Part shown: in pieces, positions 23,535 to 31,703 of the stretch | Layout: every line of letters starts with the position of its first letter | Position numbering within the stretch: the stretch's first letter is position 1 | Source: an uncultured Oscillospiraceae bacterium | GTDB lineage: Bacteria > Bacillota > Clostridia > Oscillospirales > Oscillospiraceae | DNA: 64,000 nucleotides | NCBI GenBank assembly: GCA_944385765.1 | Contig: CALWYL010000002.1 | Location: forward strand, 1-64,000 | Reading direction: 5' to 3' | The notes under the pieces: generated by a model | Seen by the model: the letters and a program-made list of their open reading frames with translations, nothing else | Database searches by the model: none | Told to the model about the DNA's origin: nothing | Program-made: the position numbers and the translations under genes

Positions 23535-24512
23535 GTGTACAAGAGGATAACCATAGAGGAAGTCGCGCGGCTGGCCAACGTCTCCACGGCCACCGTGTCG
23601 CGCGCTTTGAACGACTCCCCCGCGGTCAGGGAGAGCACCAAGCAGAAAATCGTCAGCATAGCCCAGAGTCTCGAGTCCCAGCGCTCCCCGTCCCCCAAGT
23701 CCTCAAAGATTCTGCTGGCCAGCTTCCCCGAGCTGACGAACCCCTTCTACTCGGATATCTTTCGCGGCATACTGGATTCGGCCGGCAACAGGGGCTACGA
23801 GGTGCTGTTCTACTCCATGAGGGACTACAGCCTGCCTGAGAGCTATTCGTTTTTCTTTGAAAACCGTTTCTATGCCGGGCTGATGATTTCACACGCCCTG
23901 CCCAACGCCCAGATACAGCAGAAGCTGCAGGAGCTGGTCCCCGTGGTCAAGATTTCCGAGTACTCCGACGACGACCCGGCCTACGTGGCCACCGACAACT
24001 TCAAGGCCGCCTATACGGCGGTGCAGTTCCTCATCGCCGCCGGGCGGCAGCGCATCGCCCTCATCAACTCCTCGCTGCGCAACAACTACGCCCTGCGGCG
24101 CGAGGCGGCCTACCGCGCCTGCCTGGCCGACAACGCCCGCGCCGTCAACGAGGACTGGGTGGTGCATCTGACGGACATAAACTACGGCGCCTGCCTGGAC
24201 GCCGCCTCCCGGCTGCTGCGCCAGGAGGAGCGCCCCGACGCCATTTTCTGCGTCTCGGACGTCTACGCCGCCGCCGCCACCAAGGCCGCCGCCGGCCTGG
24301 GGCTCAACGTCCCGCGCGACGTGGCCGTGGTGGGCTTTGACAACGTGGACATGAGCATCGTCACCACCCCCGCCATCACCACCATCGCCCAGCCGGCCTT
24401 CCAGTTGGGCGCCCAGGCCTGCAGCATGCTGATAGACCGCATAGAGTACCCCTCCACCCCTCCCCGCCGCGTCCTCCTGGACGGCGAACTAATCCTCCGC
24501 GGCACCACCTGA
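23535..24512 (+). CDS. LacI family transcriptional regulator
   Basis: A 325-residue LacI/GalR repressor. The N-terminal helix-turn-helix is clear (TIEEVARLANVSTATVSRAL, residues 6-25, then hinge residues NDSPAV), followed by a periplasmic-binding-protein-like sensor domain ending in the standard DGELILRGTT tail. It begins with GTG at 23535, with only a weak ribosome site. It is divergent from the importer/deglycosidase operon and is the obvious candidate for its repressor. The inducer is probably a sugar or glycoside from that pathway, which is inference from position. Confidence 0.9.
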   Translation: MYKRITIEEVARLANVSTATVSRALNDSPAVRESTKQKIVSIAQSLESQRSPSPKSSKILLASFPELTNPFYSDIFRGILDSAGNRGYEVLFYSMRDYSLPESYSFFFENRFYAGLMISHALPNAQIQQKLQELVPVVKISEYSDDDPAYVATDNFKAAYTAVQFLIAAGRQRIALINSSLRNNYALRREAAYRACLADNARAVNEDWVVHLTDINYGACLDAASRLLRQEERPDAIFCVSDVYAAAATKAAAGLGLNVPRDVAVVGFDNVDMSIVTTPAITTIAQPAFQLGAQACSMLIDRIEYPSTPPRRVLLDGELILRGTT

Positions 24513-24530
24513 CGTACCCGTAGAAAAAAT

Positions 24531-24560
24531 CCTCCGGCACTGTGTGTCCAGTTCCGGAGG
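24531..24560 (-). terminator. Terminator hairpin on the pyruvate kinase side
   Basis: CCTCCGG (24531-24537) pairs with CCGGAGG (24554-24560), and on the minus strand the stem is followed by ATTTTTT. This fits the end of the pyruvate kinase transcript. Confidence 0.55.
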
Positions 24561-24590
24561 GGTTCACCCTACAACGCCATATGACATGCA

Positions 24591-24622
24591 AAGGCCCCGT
24601 TTTCTCTCGAAAACGGGGCCTT
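24591..24622. terminator. Bidirectional terminator between lacI-type and pyk genes
   Basis: A 14-bp perfect stem (24591-24604 with 24609-24622) with a TCTC loop lies between convergent genes, 20 bases from the pyk stop. Confidence 0.75.
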
Positions 24623-24642
24623 ATCTCGCTATTCCTTTTCTC

Positions 24643-26058
24643 TCAGACCACCTGGGCCTTGATTAGGTTCGTGCTGCCCGCGCGGCCGATGGGCACGCCG
24701 GCGGTGATGACCACCGTCTGCCCGCCCTCCACGGCGCCCTCCTTCAGCGCCGTCTGCACGCACATGGAGAAGAGGCGGTCGGTGGAGTCCACATAGCCCG
24801 CCAGCAGCGGCCTGACTCCCCAGGAGATGGCCAGCTGCCTCCTCGCGCGCTCGGTGGTGGTGAGGGCCACGATGGGACAGGCCGGGCGGAAGCGGGATAT
24901 CATCCGCGCCGAGTGGCCCGTCTGCGTGGGGGTGAGTATGGCGTCGGCCGCCAGATCCATGGCCGTGAGGCAGCAGGTGTGGGTGACGGCCTCGTTGATG
25001 GAGCGCCCGGGCTTGAAGGACGCGCTCTGGAAGCGCTCCCAGTAGTCCGTGGCCTGCTCCGCCGCGCGGATGGTGTCCACCATGGTCTCCACCGCCTCCA
25101 GGGGGTACTTGCCGGAGGCCGTCTCGCCCGAGAGCATGACGCAGCTGGTGCCGTCGAACACCGCGTTGGCCACGTCGGAGACCTCGGCCCTGGTGGGCCG
25201 GGGGTTGCGTATCATGGAGTCGAGCATCTGCGTGGCCGTGATGACCGGCTTGCCTGCCATGCGGGTCTTGGTTATCATCTCCTTCTGCAGTATGGGCACC
25301 TCGCAGGCGGGGATCTCCACGCCCAGGTCGCCGCGGGCCACCATCAGCCCGTCGCTGGCGGCGATTATCTCGTCCAGGTTGTCCACGCCCTCGCGGTTCT
25401 CTATCTTGGAGATGATGCGCACGTGTTCGCCGCCGTGCTCCCTCAGGCAGGCCCTGATGTCCTCCACGTCGCTGGCCTTGCGCACGAAGGAGGCCGCCAC
25501 GAAGTCGAAGTCCTGCTCCACGGCGAAGCGCAGGTCCTCGCGGTCCTTCTCCGTCAGTGAGGGGAGGTGTATGTGCACGTCGGGTATGTTGATGCTCTTG
25601 TTGCTGGAGAGCGGCCCGCCGCTGACCACGGTGCACTCTATGTCCTGGCCGTGTATCTCGCGCACCTGCAGCTCTATGAGCCCGTCGTCTATCAGCACCC
25701 GGCAGCCAGGCGAGAGCTCCTTGTGCAGGTCCAGATAGGTCACGGAGACGCAGCTCCCGTCCCCGGGCACCTCACGCGTGGTCAGGGTGAAGGCCGCGCC
25801 CTCTTCGAGCGTCACCGGGCCGTTTTCAAAGGTCCTTATGCGTATCTCCGGGCCCTTGGTGTCCAATATGGTGGCCAGGGCCACCCCCATCTCGTCGCGC
25901 ACGCGCTTCACCTTGGTCAGCGTGGCCAGATGGCTCTCGTGCGTGCCGTGGGAGAAATTGAAGCGGGCGGCGTCCATGCCGGCAAGTATCAGGGCGCGCA
26001 GTTTCTCCTCGTCGTCCACCGCGGGTCCCATGGTACAGATTATCTTTGTCTTTCTCAA
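24643..26058 (-). CDS. pyk: Pyruvate kinase
   Basis: A 471-residue glycolytic enzyme that makes pyruvate and ATP from phosphoenolpyruvate. Signature regions are intact: RKTKIICTMGPA at the start, ARFNFSHGTHE, the K/Mg region IENREGVDNLDEI, MVARGDLGVE, and the ITATQMLDSM active-site stretch followed by GETASGKYPLEA. It lacks the extra C-terminal PEP-utiliser domain some Firmicutes carry. I place the start at TTG 26058 because GGAGGG lies seven bases upstream and the chain then begins as the family does; GTG at 26073 in the same frame overlaps that ribosome site. It forms a single transcript with its own promoter. Confidence 0.93.
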   Translation of the reverse strand: MRKTKIICTMGPAVDDEEKLRALILAGMDAARFNFSHGTHESHLATLTKVKRVRDEMGVALATILDTKGPEIRIRTFENGPVTLEEGAAFTLTTREVPGDGSCVSVTYLDLHKELSPGCRVLIDDGLIELQVREIHGQDIECTVVSGGPLSSNKSINIPDVHIHLPSLTEKDREDLRFAVEQDFDFVAASFVRKASDVEDIRACLREHGGEHVRIISKIENREGVDNLDEIIAASDGLMVARGDLGVEIPACEVPILQKEMITKTRMAGKPVITATQMLDSMIRNPRPTRAEVSDVANAVFDGTSCVMLSGETASGKYPLEAVETMVDTIRAAEQATDYWERFQSASFKPGRSINEAVTHTCCLTAMDLAADAILTPTQTGHSARMISRFRPACPIVALTTTERARRQLAISWGVRPLLAGYVDSTDRLFSMCVQTALKEGAVEGGQTVVITAGVPIGRAGSTNLIKAQVV

Positions 26059-26093
26059 GGGATGTCCCTCCACGTATCAAATGTTCGTAACGT

Positions 26094-26122
26094 ATTATAC
26101 AACATTATGTCCGCTCTTACAA
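26094..26122 (-). promoter_or_regulatory. Promoter of the pyruvate kinase gene
   Basis: Minus-strand TTGTAA (26117-26122), 17 bases, TATAAT (26094-26099), about 35 bases before the TTG start. Confidence 0.55.
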
Positions 26123-26176
26123 GAGCCCTTTGGCCAGGAGCGTGTAAAAAATATGTGAGGCCCCGCGGGCAGAGAT

Positions 26177-26205
26177 ATCCGGCCCGGAGCAGCTCCGGGC
26201 CGGAT
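26177..26205 (-). terminator. Perfect inverted repeat after the SLH/transglutaminase-like gene
   Basis: Two 14-base arms (26177-26190 and 26192-26205) flank a single central A, 22 bases past the stop codon. This is a strong GC-rich hairpin with a poor T tail, probably a terminator. Confidence 0.6.
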
Positions 26206-26227
26206 GATTCCGCCGCATCTCCCGCCC

Positions 26228-28294
26228 TCAGCTGTTCCAGCCGGGGATGGAGATGTCCAGCTCGCGGTAGTTCACGCCCTTGGCGGCGTCGCGCTGGTAT
26301 ATCACCCTTATCTCCCCCTCCGCCTCGGCGGGGAAGGTGAGGCCGGTGAATTCCGGCGGGTCATTCCAGTTGGAGGGGTACATGGCCTCCCCCGCCTCGA
26401 AAGCCACCATGAGCACTATCTCGGATTTGTCGTAGGTTGAGGGCATGTTGTCGTAGAAGTCCTCCAGGCGGTCCAGCACCGCCACCCGGCTCCCGTAGAA
26501 GTTGTAATTGCCCCCGTTGCAGTACTGGGTGAAGTCGAAGACGTAGTATTTGCCCCCGGTGTAGACCCAGCTTATGGTGTGGTTGCCGCCGCCTATCCAG
26601 CGCAGGGTGCCCACCTTCTCGTAGTCCCCCCTCAGCAGGTAGCTCACGGCGTTGGCATATCCGCCGCAGCAGCAGCCGTAATTCTGCTCCAGCTGCACGT
26701 CGCCCGGGGCGTCGAAGCCCCATATCTCGCCGCCTCTCCCGTACCATGGGGTGTAGGCCCCCGGCGCGTCGTAGCCGAAGCGGGCGGCTATCATGTACTG
26801 CAGCACGTCGCCCACGGTCTTCACGCTGTCGGCTATCCTCTGCGGGTCCTGTCCCACCAGGGCCAGCGCCCCGTCATAGCTCAGCGTGGTCTGTCCTATG
26901 GCCTGCGGCATGCCGTAGTCGGCTATCTTCAGCCCCCTGGCGTGCTGCGCCCAGCGCGCGGCCTCCTGCTCGGCCGCCTGCTCCAGCTCCTCCCTGTAGT
27001 CCTCCGCCGCCTCGCTGTCCGCCAGGTAGACGTACTCCACCCCGGGTATGTTGGGGAACGTCGCGCTGAACGGCTCGGCGGAGAACTCCACCTCTATGCG
27101 CCCGGTGAACAGCGGATAGGCCGCCACGGTGGCCAGCGCGGAGGCGCTGCCGTTCACCTCGGCCAGGGCCGCCCTCACCGCCCCCAGCGAGCCGGCGCGC
27201 ACCGTGTGTATGCGGAAGGCCGGCATCCCGCTGCTCTCCAGGTGGTCCAGCGGGTCGGTGATGTAGTAGACGCCGCCGGATTTCACGTAGTTGAAGCTGA
27301 TGTAGAACATGTCCCAGCCCTGCTCGTCGGTCTGGGAGACGAGCAGCAGCGTGCCCTCCTCGTCGTAGTCCCCCTCCACCAGGGTGTTTATCACCGTGGA
27401 CATCTCCACCCAGGATAGCTCCCGGCCGGCGGTCCCGTTGGCCAGGCCGTACTGCGGCGAGCCGCTCATGCCGGTGGTGGAGTAGCCCTCCTGCGCCAGC
27501 CAGGCGTAGGCGTCGGCCAGGGTCTCTATGCTCTCCGCCGCCCGCTCGGGCGTGAGTCCGGAGAGGGCTGCGAGTTCGCCCGCCGACAGCCGCCGTCCGC
27601 CCAGCTCCTCCGGTATGGCGCCGCTCATATCCACCGTGTAGTCGTCCGCGTCCTCCGACTCCCCCGGCAGGGGGATGGACTCCAGCAGCGTCCGCTCGGA
27701 GCCCTTGAGCTGCATGTCCAGCGCGGCGGCGGAGATGAGGGCCACGTCCGCGCGCAGGAACTGCGCGCTGTTTTCCGCCCCGTACTCCCCGTCCGTCAGC
27801 CCCAGCTCGTCCGAGAACACCCAGGCGCTGTCCCAGGCGAAGTCCCCGGCTGCGTCGTCATAGCCCAGCGCGCGCAGGACGAAGGTGATGTACTGCGCGG
27901 CAGTGACGGGGTCCTCCCCGCCGAAGAGCGTGTCGGACGTGCCCCGCGTCAGGCCGTGCGTGTAGGCGTAGCCCACATAGGGCCGGGCCCAGGCGGCCAC
28001 GTCCGTGAACGGCGTCTGCCAGCTGCCGCCCAGGGCCTCCTGTTCGCGCCCCATCAGGCGCACCAGCATGGTCACCGCCTCGCTGCGCGTCAGCGCCCGG
28101 TCGAGGTCGTATACCGGCTCCCCCGCCGCGTCCGTGCCCGTGCCCTTGAACAGCCCCAGATTGTAGAGCCGGTCGGCCGCCGCCTCGCCCTCCGCGCCGG
28201 CGGCCGAGGCCGGCAGCGCGCAGAGCAGCGCCAGGGCCAGCGCCAGCGCCGCGCATATGAGCCTCCTGCCGTGTGAAAAGCTCTTGTTGAGCAT
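26228..28294 (-). CDS. Secreted SLH-domain protein with C-terminal transglutaminase-like domain
   Basis: A 688-residue exported protein. Residues 1-33 are a signal peptide ending ALPASAAGA. SLH repeats follow (about 35-85, 95-145 and a weaker third to about 190), which would hold it to the cell-wall polymer. A long middle region (about 220-500) I cannot assign. Near the C-terminus a transglutaminase/cysteine-protease-like core appears: a CCC cluster at Cys541-543 in front of GGYANAVSYLL, His572 in GNHTISWVY and Asp587 in YYVFDFTQY, in the Cys-His-Asp order of the fold. It could act on cell-wall peptides or cross-link surface proteins. It is followed by a perfect hairpin and is probably monocistronic. 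Confidence 0.78.
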   Translation of the reverse strand: MLNKSFSHGRRLICAALALALALLCALPASAAGAEGEAAADRLYNLGLFKGTGTDAAGEPVYDLDRALTRSEAVTMLVRLMGREQEALGGSWQTPFTDVAAWARPYVGYAYTHGLTRGTSDTLFGGEDPVTAAQYITFVLRALGYDDAAGDFAWDSAWVFSDELGLTDGEYGAENSAQFLRADVALISAAALDMQLKGSERTLLESIPLPGESEDADDYTVDMSGAIPEELGGRRLSAGELAALSGLTPERAAESIETLADAYAWLAQEGYSTTGMSGSPQYGLANGTAGRELSWVEMSTVINTLVEGDYDEEGTLLLVSQTDEQGWDMFYISFNYVKSGGVYYITDPLDHLESSGMPAFRIHTVRAGSLGAVRAALAEVNGSASALATVAAYPLFTGRIEVEFSAEPFSATFPNIPGVEYVYLADSEAAEDYREELEQAAEQEAARWAQHARGLKIADYGMPQAIGQTTLSYDGALALVGQDPQRIADSVKTVGDVLQYMIAARFGYDAPGAYTPWYGRGGEIWGFDAPGDVQLEQNYGCCCGGYANAVSYLLRGDYEKVGTLRWIGGGNHTISWVYTGGKYYVFDFTQYCNGGNYNFYGSRVAVLDRLEDFYDNMPSTYDKSEIVLMVAFEAGEAMYPSNWNDPPEFTGLTFPAEAEGEIRVIYQRDAAKGVNYRELDISIPGWNS

Positions 28295-28351
28295 GTCTCC
28301 CGCCCCTTTTCCTCCGTTTTTCCCCCATTATACCGCCCGCGGCCTCCCCAA

Positions 28352-29056
28352 TCAACCCGGAAATCTCCCCGCTCCGCCCCGGCCGAACAGCGCCGGCAGC
28401 TGGTCCAGGGAGCTTATCTCCGCGTCCGCCCCCGGCAGCCGCCTCTCCCCGCCCGTATAGGCTATGGGGCAGAATCCGCCCCTCCGGGCGGCCTCTATGC
28501 CGCTGGCGGCGTCCTCCACCACCGCGCAGCGCCCCGGCGGCAGTCCCAGGAGCCGCGCCGCCGTGAGGAACACCTCCGGGTCGGGCTTGCTGCGGCTTAT
28601 CATGCCCCCGTCCACCACGGCGTCGAGCAGCGCCGCCAGGCCCAGCTTTTCCAGTATCAGCGGCGCGTTCCGGCTGGAAGAGGCCACGGCGGTCCGCAGC
28701 CCCCGCCTGCGCAGCTCCGCCAGGGCCCCGGCCGCCCCCGGTTCGGCGTCCGCGGGCGTGAGAGAGCCGAGCCTGGCGCGGTAGAGGCGGTTTTTCCTCT
28801 CCGCCAGCGCGAGCTTCTGCTCCGCCGTGAAGCGCCCGGCGCGGCCGCCGAGCACTATCTCCAGGCTCTCCATGCGCCCCACTCCTCGCGTGCGCTCCGC
28901 GGCGTCCGCCGGCAGGTTCAGGCCCAGCGAGGCCGCCAGTTCCCCCCAGGCCAGCAGATGGTACCTGTCCGTGCGGCAGAGCACCCCGTCCAGGTCGAAT
29001 ATGACCCCCTCCAGGCCCGCCCCGCCCCTCCCGGGCGCGCTGAACAAATGCGTCAT
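28352..29056 (-). CDS. pgmB: Beta-phosphoglucomutase-like HAD hydrolase
   Basis: A 234-residue HAD phosphatase-fold protein. Motif I is FDLDGVLCRTD with the nucleophile and acid Asp pair, the cap carries RTRGVGRMESLE like beta-phosphoglucomutase, motif II is VASSSRNA, and motifs III/IV are SKPDPEVF and VEDAASGIEAA. Beta-phosphoglucomutase converts beta-glucose-1-phosphate to glucose-6-phosphate after disaccharide phosphorolysis. No phosphorylase gene is nearby, so another sugar phosphate is possible. I chose ATG 29056 because GGAGGG lies six bases upstream, while ATG 29062 abuts it. A strong promoter and a perfect 26-base palindrome precede it, so a repressor is likely. Confidence 0.82.
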   Translation of the reverse strand: MTHLFSAPGRGGAGLEGVIFDLDGVLCRTDRYHLLAWGELAASLGLNLPADAAERTRGVGRMESLEIVLGGRAGRFTAEQKLALAERKNRLYRARLGSLTPADAEPGAAGALAELRRRGLRTAVASSSRNAPLILEKLGLAALLDAVVDGGMISRSKPDPEVFLTAARLLGLPPGRCAVVEDAASGIEAARRGGFCPIAYTGGERRLPGADAEISSLDQLPALFGRGGAGRFPG

Positions 29057-29099
29057 GTACATCCCTCCATTGAGCTTTTCCCGTGGAAATTCATATTTC

Positions 29100-29125
29100 G
29101 GTTTATTTAAACGTTTAAATAAACC
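29100..29125. promoter_or_regulatory. Perfect 26-base palindromic operator of the pgmB-like gene
   Basis: The half sites GGTTTATTTAAAC (29100-29112) and GTTTAAATAAACC (29113-29125) are exact mirror images centred on CG. The palindrome lies about 10-35 bases downstream of the -10 element and upstream of the ribosome site, where a LacI- or GntR-family repressor would block transcription. The CG-centred symmetry favours the LacI type. The cognate regulator is not identified. Confidence 0.65.
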
Positions 29126-29134
29126 CGTGACTCC

Positions 29135-29163
29135 ATATTACCCCAAGCTCGAAGGAATGTCAA
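29135..29163 (-). promoter_or_regulatory. Promoter of the pgmB-like gene
   Basis: Minus-strand TTGACA (29158-29163), 17 bases, TAATAT (29135-29140); a near-consensus promoter directly upstream of the palindrome. Confidence 0.72.
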
Positions 29164-29172
29164 CGCCGCGCG

Positions 29173-29207
29173 AAAAAGCCCTGAAACCTTGACGTCTCAG
29201 GGCTTTT
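29173..29207 (-). terminator. Terminator of the TRAP/RidA operon
   Basis: AAAAAGCCCTGA (29173-29184) pairs with TCAGGGCTTTT (29197-29207); on the minus strand the stem ends in a T run. It lies 28 bases after the RidA stop. Confidence 0.75.
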
Positions 29208-29234
29208 ATGCGGATATCGCGCTGTGCGCGCGGC

Positions 29235-29609
29235 TCAGAGCGCCGCGACGACCTCTATCTCCACCAGCGCGCCCTTGGGCAGCTCTGCCACCGCCACGCA
29301 GCTGCGCGCGGGGAAGGGCGCCGGGAAGTACTCCTCATAGATGCTGTTCACCGTGGCGAAATTGGCCATGTCCGTGATGAACACCAGGCTCTTGAGCACC
29401 TTGGAGAAGTCGGAGCCGGCCTCGGTGAGCACGGCCTTCAGGTTTTCGAGCGCCATGCGGGTCTGGGCCTCCAGCCCCTCGCACAGCTTGCCGGTGGCGG
29501 GGTCCATGCCCATCTGTCCGCTGGTGTAAAACAGGTTCCCATAGGCTATCGCCTGGGAATAGGGCCCTATGGCCGCGGGGGCCTTGTGGGTGGATACCGC
29601 AGTTTTCAT
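29235..29609 (-). CDS. RidA family protein (reactive imine/enamine deaminase)
   Basis: A 124-residue RidA/YjgF/UK114 protein of normal length. It has the conserved start APAAIGPYSQAI, LFYTSGQMGMDP, the TRMALENLKAVL helix, and the C-terminal FPARSCVAVAELPKGALVEIE, which contains the substrate-carboxylate-binding Arg and the Glu that positions water. RidA hydrolyses reactive enamine/imine intermediates to ketoacids and ammonia. It is the last gene of the TRAP operon, 30 bases after dctM, suggesting that catabolism of the imported compound creates such an intermediate, for example an amino-acid derivative. Confidence 0.9.
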   Translation of the reverse strand: MKTAVSTHKAPAAIGPYSQAIAYGNLFYTSGQMGMDPATGKLCEGLEAQTRMALENLKAVLTEAGSDFSKVLKSLVFITDMANFATVNSIYEEYFPAPFPARSCVAVAELPKGALVEIEVVAAL

Positions 29610-29639
29610 TTTTTTGCTCCTCTCTGTCGCGTTTTATGC

Positions 29640-30944
29640 TCAGCCCATCGTGTTGGGCAGCCAGGTGGCTATATTGGGGAAGAACCACAGCAGCACCAGC
29701 ACCGCGCCGTACATGAGGATATAGGGCGCGCAGCCCACGACAATCTCCTTGAATGTGGCCGTCCCCTTCGTTATGCCGTGCAGCACAAACAGGTTCATGC
29801 CGACCGGCGGGGTGAGCATGGCGACCTCGACCAGTATGACGAGCACCACGCCGAACCACAGCGGGTCAAATCCGGCCAGGCTGACCAGCGGGAAGAGCAC
29901 CGGGATGGTCAGATAAACTATCGAGGTGCCGTCCATGAGGCAGCCGAGCACGAGGTATATGAGTATGAGGAACAGGAAGAAGGCCACGGGCGAGGGGTTG
30001 AGCGCCACAAAGGCCGTGGTGATGCCGCGGCTGATGCCGGCCATGGTGATGATATAGGTGAAGTACTTGGCGCCGATGACTATGAAGAATATCATGCAGC
30101 AGCTCTTGACCGCCTCCAGGCAGGAGGTGGTGAAGTTCTTCCACGTCAGGTTCCCGAAGAGCGCGGAGAGGATGAGGGCCAGCACCACGCTTATCGACGC
30201 CGCCTCCGTGGCCGTGGTCACGCCCAGGTATATGCCGCCCAGGATGACCACTATGAGGAACACGAAGGGGAACATGCCCTTGAGGGCGCGCAGCTTCTCC
30301 TTGGCGGAGGCCTTCTGGCCCTTGACGGGGGCCAGCGAGGGGTTGATTGCCACCCTTATCATGACGTATATCATGAATATGAGCAGGCACAGCAGGCCCG
30401 GCACCACGCCGGCCATGAACAGCTTGGAGACGGAGGTCTCGGTGAGCGAGCCGTAGATGAGGAAGGTCACGCTCGGGGGGATGAGTATGCCCAGCGCGCC
30501 GCCTCCGCCCAGGGTGCCCAGTATCATCTTCTTGTCGTAGCCCATGGCGCTGACATCCTTGTAGGACACGCTGCCGATGGCGGCGGCGGTCGCCAGGGAC
30601 GAGCCGCTTATGGCGGAGAAGATGCCGCAGGTGATGAGGTTGGTCTGCAGGAAGCCGCCGGGTATGCGGCTGAAATAGGTGGATGCGCTCTTGTAAAAGC
30701 TGCGGCTCAGTCCGCAGTGGACGACCAGCTCGCCCATGAAGATGAACATGGGGATGGCGGTCAGCTCGAAGCTGTTCACCGCGTTCCAGGCGACGAGGCC
30801 CGACGAGGCGAGTATCGACTCCTTGCCCACTATGTAAAAGCCGGCGATACTGACGACCCCCAGCGCAAAGCACACCTTTTCGCCGAGGAACAGCAGGAAG
30901 AACAGCAGTATGAGGAGTATCCAGAACGCTGTCATGTAGGTCAT
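29640..30944 (-). CDS. TRAP transporter large permease (DctM-type)
   Basis: A 434-residue, roughly 12-helix membrane protein of the DctM family: FFLLFLGEKVCFALG in helix 1, FIFMGELV, and GGGGALGILIPPSV in the middle (the IPPS signature). It is the transport subunit of a tripartite ATP-independent periplasmic system, using a sodium gradient to move carboxylates such as dicarboxylates, sialic acids or amino acid derivatives. It overlaps the small permease gene by four bases (ATGA) and is followed by RidA. The operon order is DUF4392, DctP, DctQ, DctM, RidA. Confidence 0.92.
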   Translation of the reverse strand: MTYMTAFWILLILLFFLLFLGEKVCFALGVVSIAGFYIVGKESILASSGLVAWNAVNSFELTAIPMFIFMGELVVHCGLSRSFYKSASTYFSRIPGGFLQTNLITCGIFSAISGSSLATAAAIGSVSYKDVSAMGYDKKMILGTLGGGGALGILIPPSVTFLIYGSLTETSVSKLFMAGVVPGLLCLLIFMIYVMIRVAINPSLAPVKGQKASAKEKLRALKGMFPFVFLIVVILGGIYLGVTTATEAASISVVLALILSALFGNLTWKNFTTSCLEAVKSCCMIFFIVIGAKYFTYIITMAGISRGITTAFVALNPSPVAFFLFLILIYLVLGCLMDGTSIVYLTIPVLFPLVSLAGFDPLWFGVVLVILVEVAMLTPPVGMNLFVLHGITKGTATFKEIVVGCAPYILMYGAVLVLLWFFPNIATWLPNTMG

Positions 30945-31585
30945 GTCTCCGCGCCTCCTTTGTCGTTGTCCGCCTGGGCGTCGCTCTGCTGAGCCGCGCC
31001 CGCTTCCCCGCCGTCAGCCTCGTATGCCGTCCCCAGCTTTTCAAATTCGCTCTCGTCGGGCATGGCCTCGCCCACCGGCTCCATGAGGTTCTTGCCGCCG
31101 GTTATGAACGGGTCGAACGTGCACACTACCATCTCCATGAGGAAGATTATCAGCCCCACGAACATGCAGCCCTGCGGGATGAACAGCGGCGTGCGCGATA
31201 TGCTCGCCGAGCGGACGTCGCCCGTGAACGAATAGCTCGTGATATACCAGGCCTTGCTCAGCAGGAAAATTACGAAGGCTATGCCGATGAGATTGAGCAC
31301 GAGGTCAAGCCATTTCCTGACCTCCGGCTTAATCTTGGCATAGAATATGTCCACATTTATAAACGAGCCCTGGCGGTAGGCCATGGCTCCGCCGAAGAAG
31401 GTCATGGCGACGCAGAAATAGCAGGAGTACTCATCCGCTATCATGGTCGATACGTTGAATATGCCCCTCAGGAACACGTCCACGGTCACCAGCGCCGCGG
31501 CCGCGCACACGGCTATGCCCCCGATGACCAGGCCAATCCTCACAAGTACGTCCGTGACCTTGCAGTAACCTTGCCAGATTTTCAT
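30941..31585 (-). CDS. TRAP transporter small permease (DctQ-type)
   Basis: A 214-residue, four-helix protein of the DctQ family, with the typical Trp/Phe-rich segments and MAYRQGSFINVDIFY loop. The C-terminal 45 residues form an acidic Ala/Glu/Asp-rich tail longer than usual for the family. It docks the large permease and completes the membrane complex. Its ATG has GGGAGAG, and the gene follows the dctP stop by 118 bases, across a strong hairpin. Confidence 0.87.
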   Translation of the reverse strand: MKIWQGYCKVTDVLVRIGLVIGGIAVCAAAALVTVDVFLRGIFNVSTMIADEYSCYFCVAMTFFGGAMAYRQGSFINVDIFYAKIKPEVRKWLDLVLNLIGIAFVIFLLSKAWYITSYSFTGDVRSASISRTPLFIPQGCMFVGLIIFLMEMVVCTFDPFITGGKNLMEPVGEAMPDESEFEKLGTAYEADGGEAGAAQQSDAQADNDKGGAET

Positions 31586-31641
31586 TTCTCTCCCCTTTCT
31601 AAGAACAACGGTCGCTGTGGTTCATGGAAGGTTGAAAAGCG

Positions 31642-31678
31642 GGCTGCTCCGCGCGGCGCGGGGCGGCGCGGAGCAGCC
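31642..31678 (-). terminator. Attenuator-like hairpin between dctP and dctQ genes
   Basis: A 13-bp GC-rich stem (31642-31654 with 31666-31678) followed on the minus strand by CGCTTTTC. It probably reduces permease expression relative to the binding protein, as at 22033 and 50359. Confidence 0.6.
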
Positions 31679-31703
31679 GCACTGTATCAGTCGTTCACCG
31701 CGC

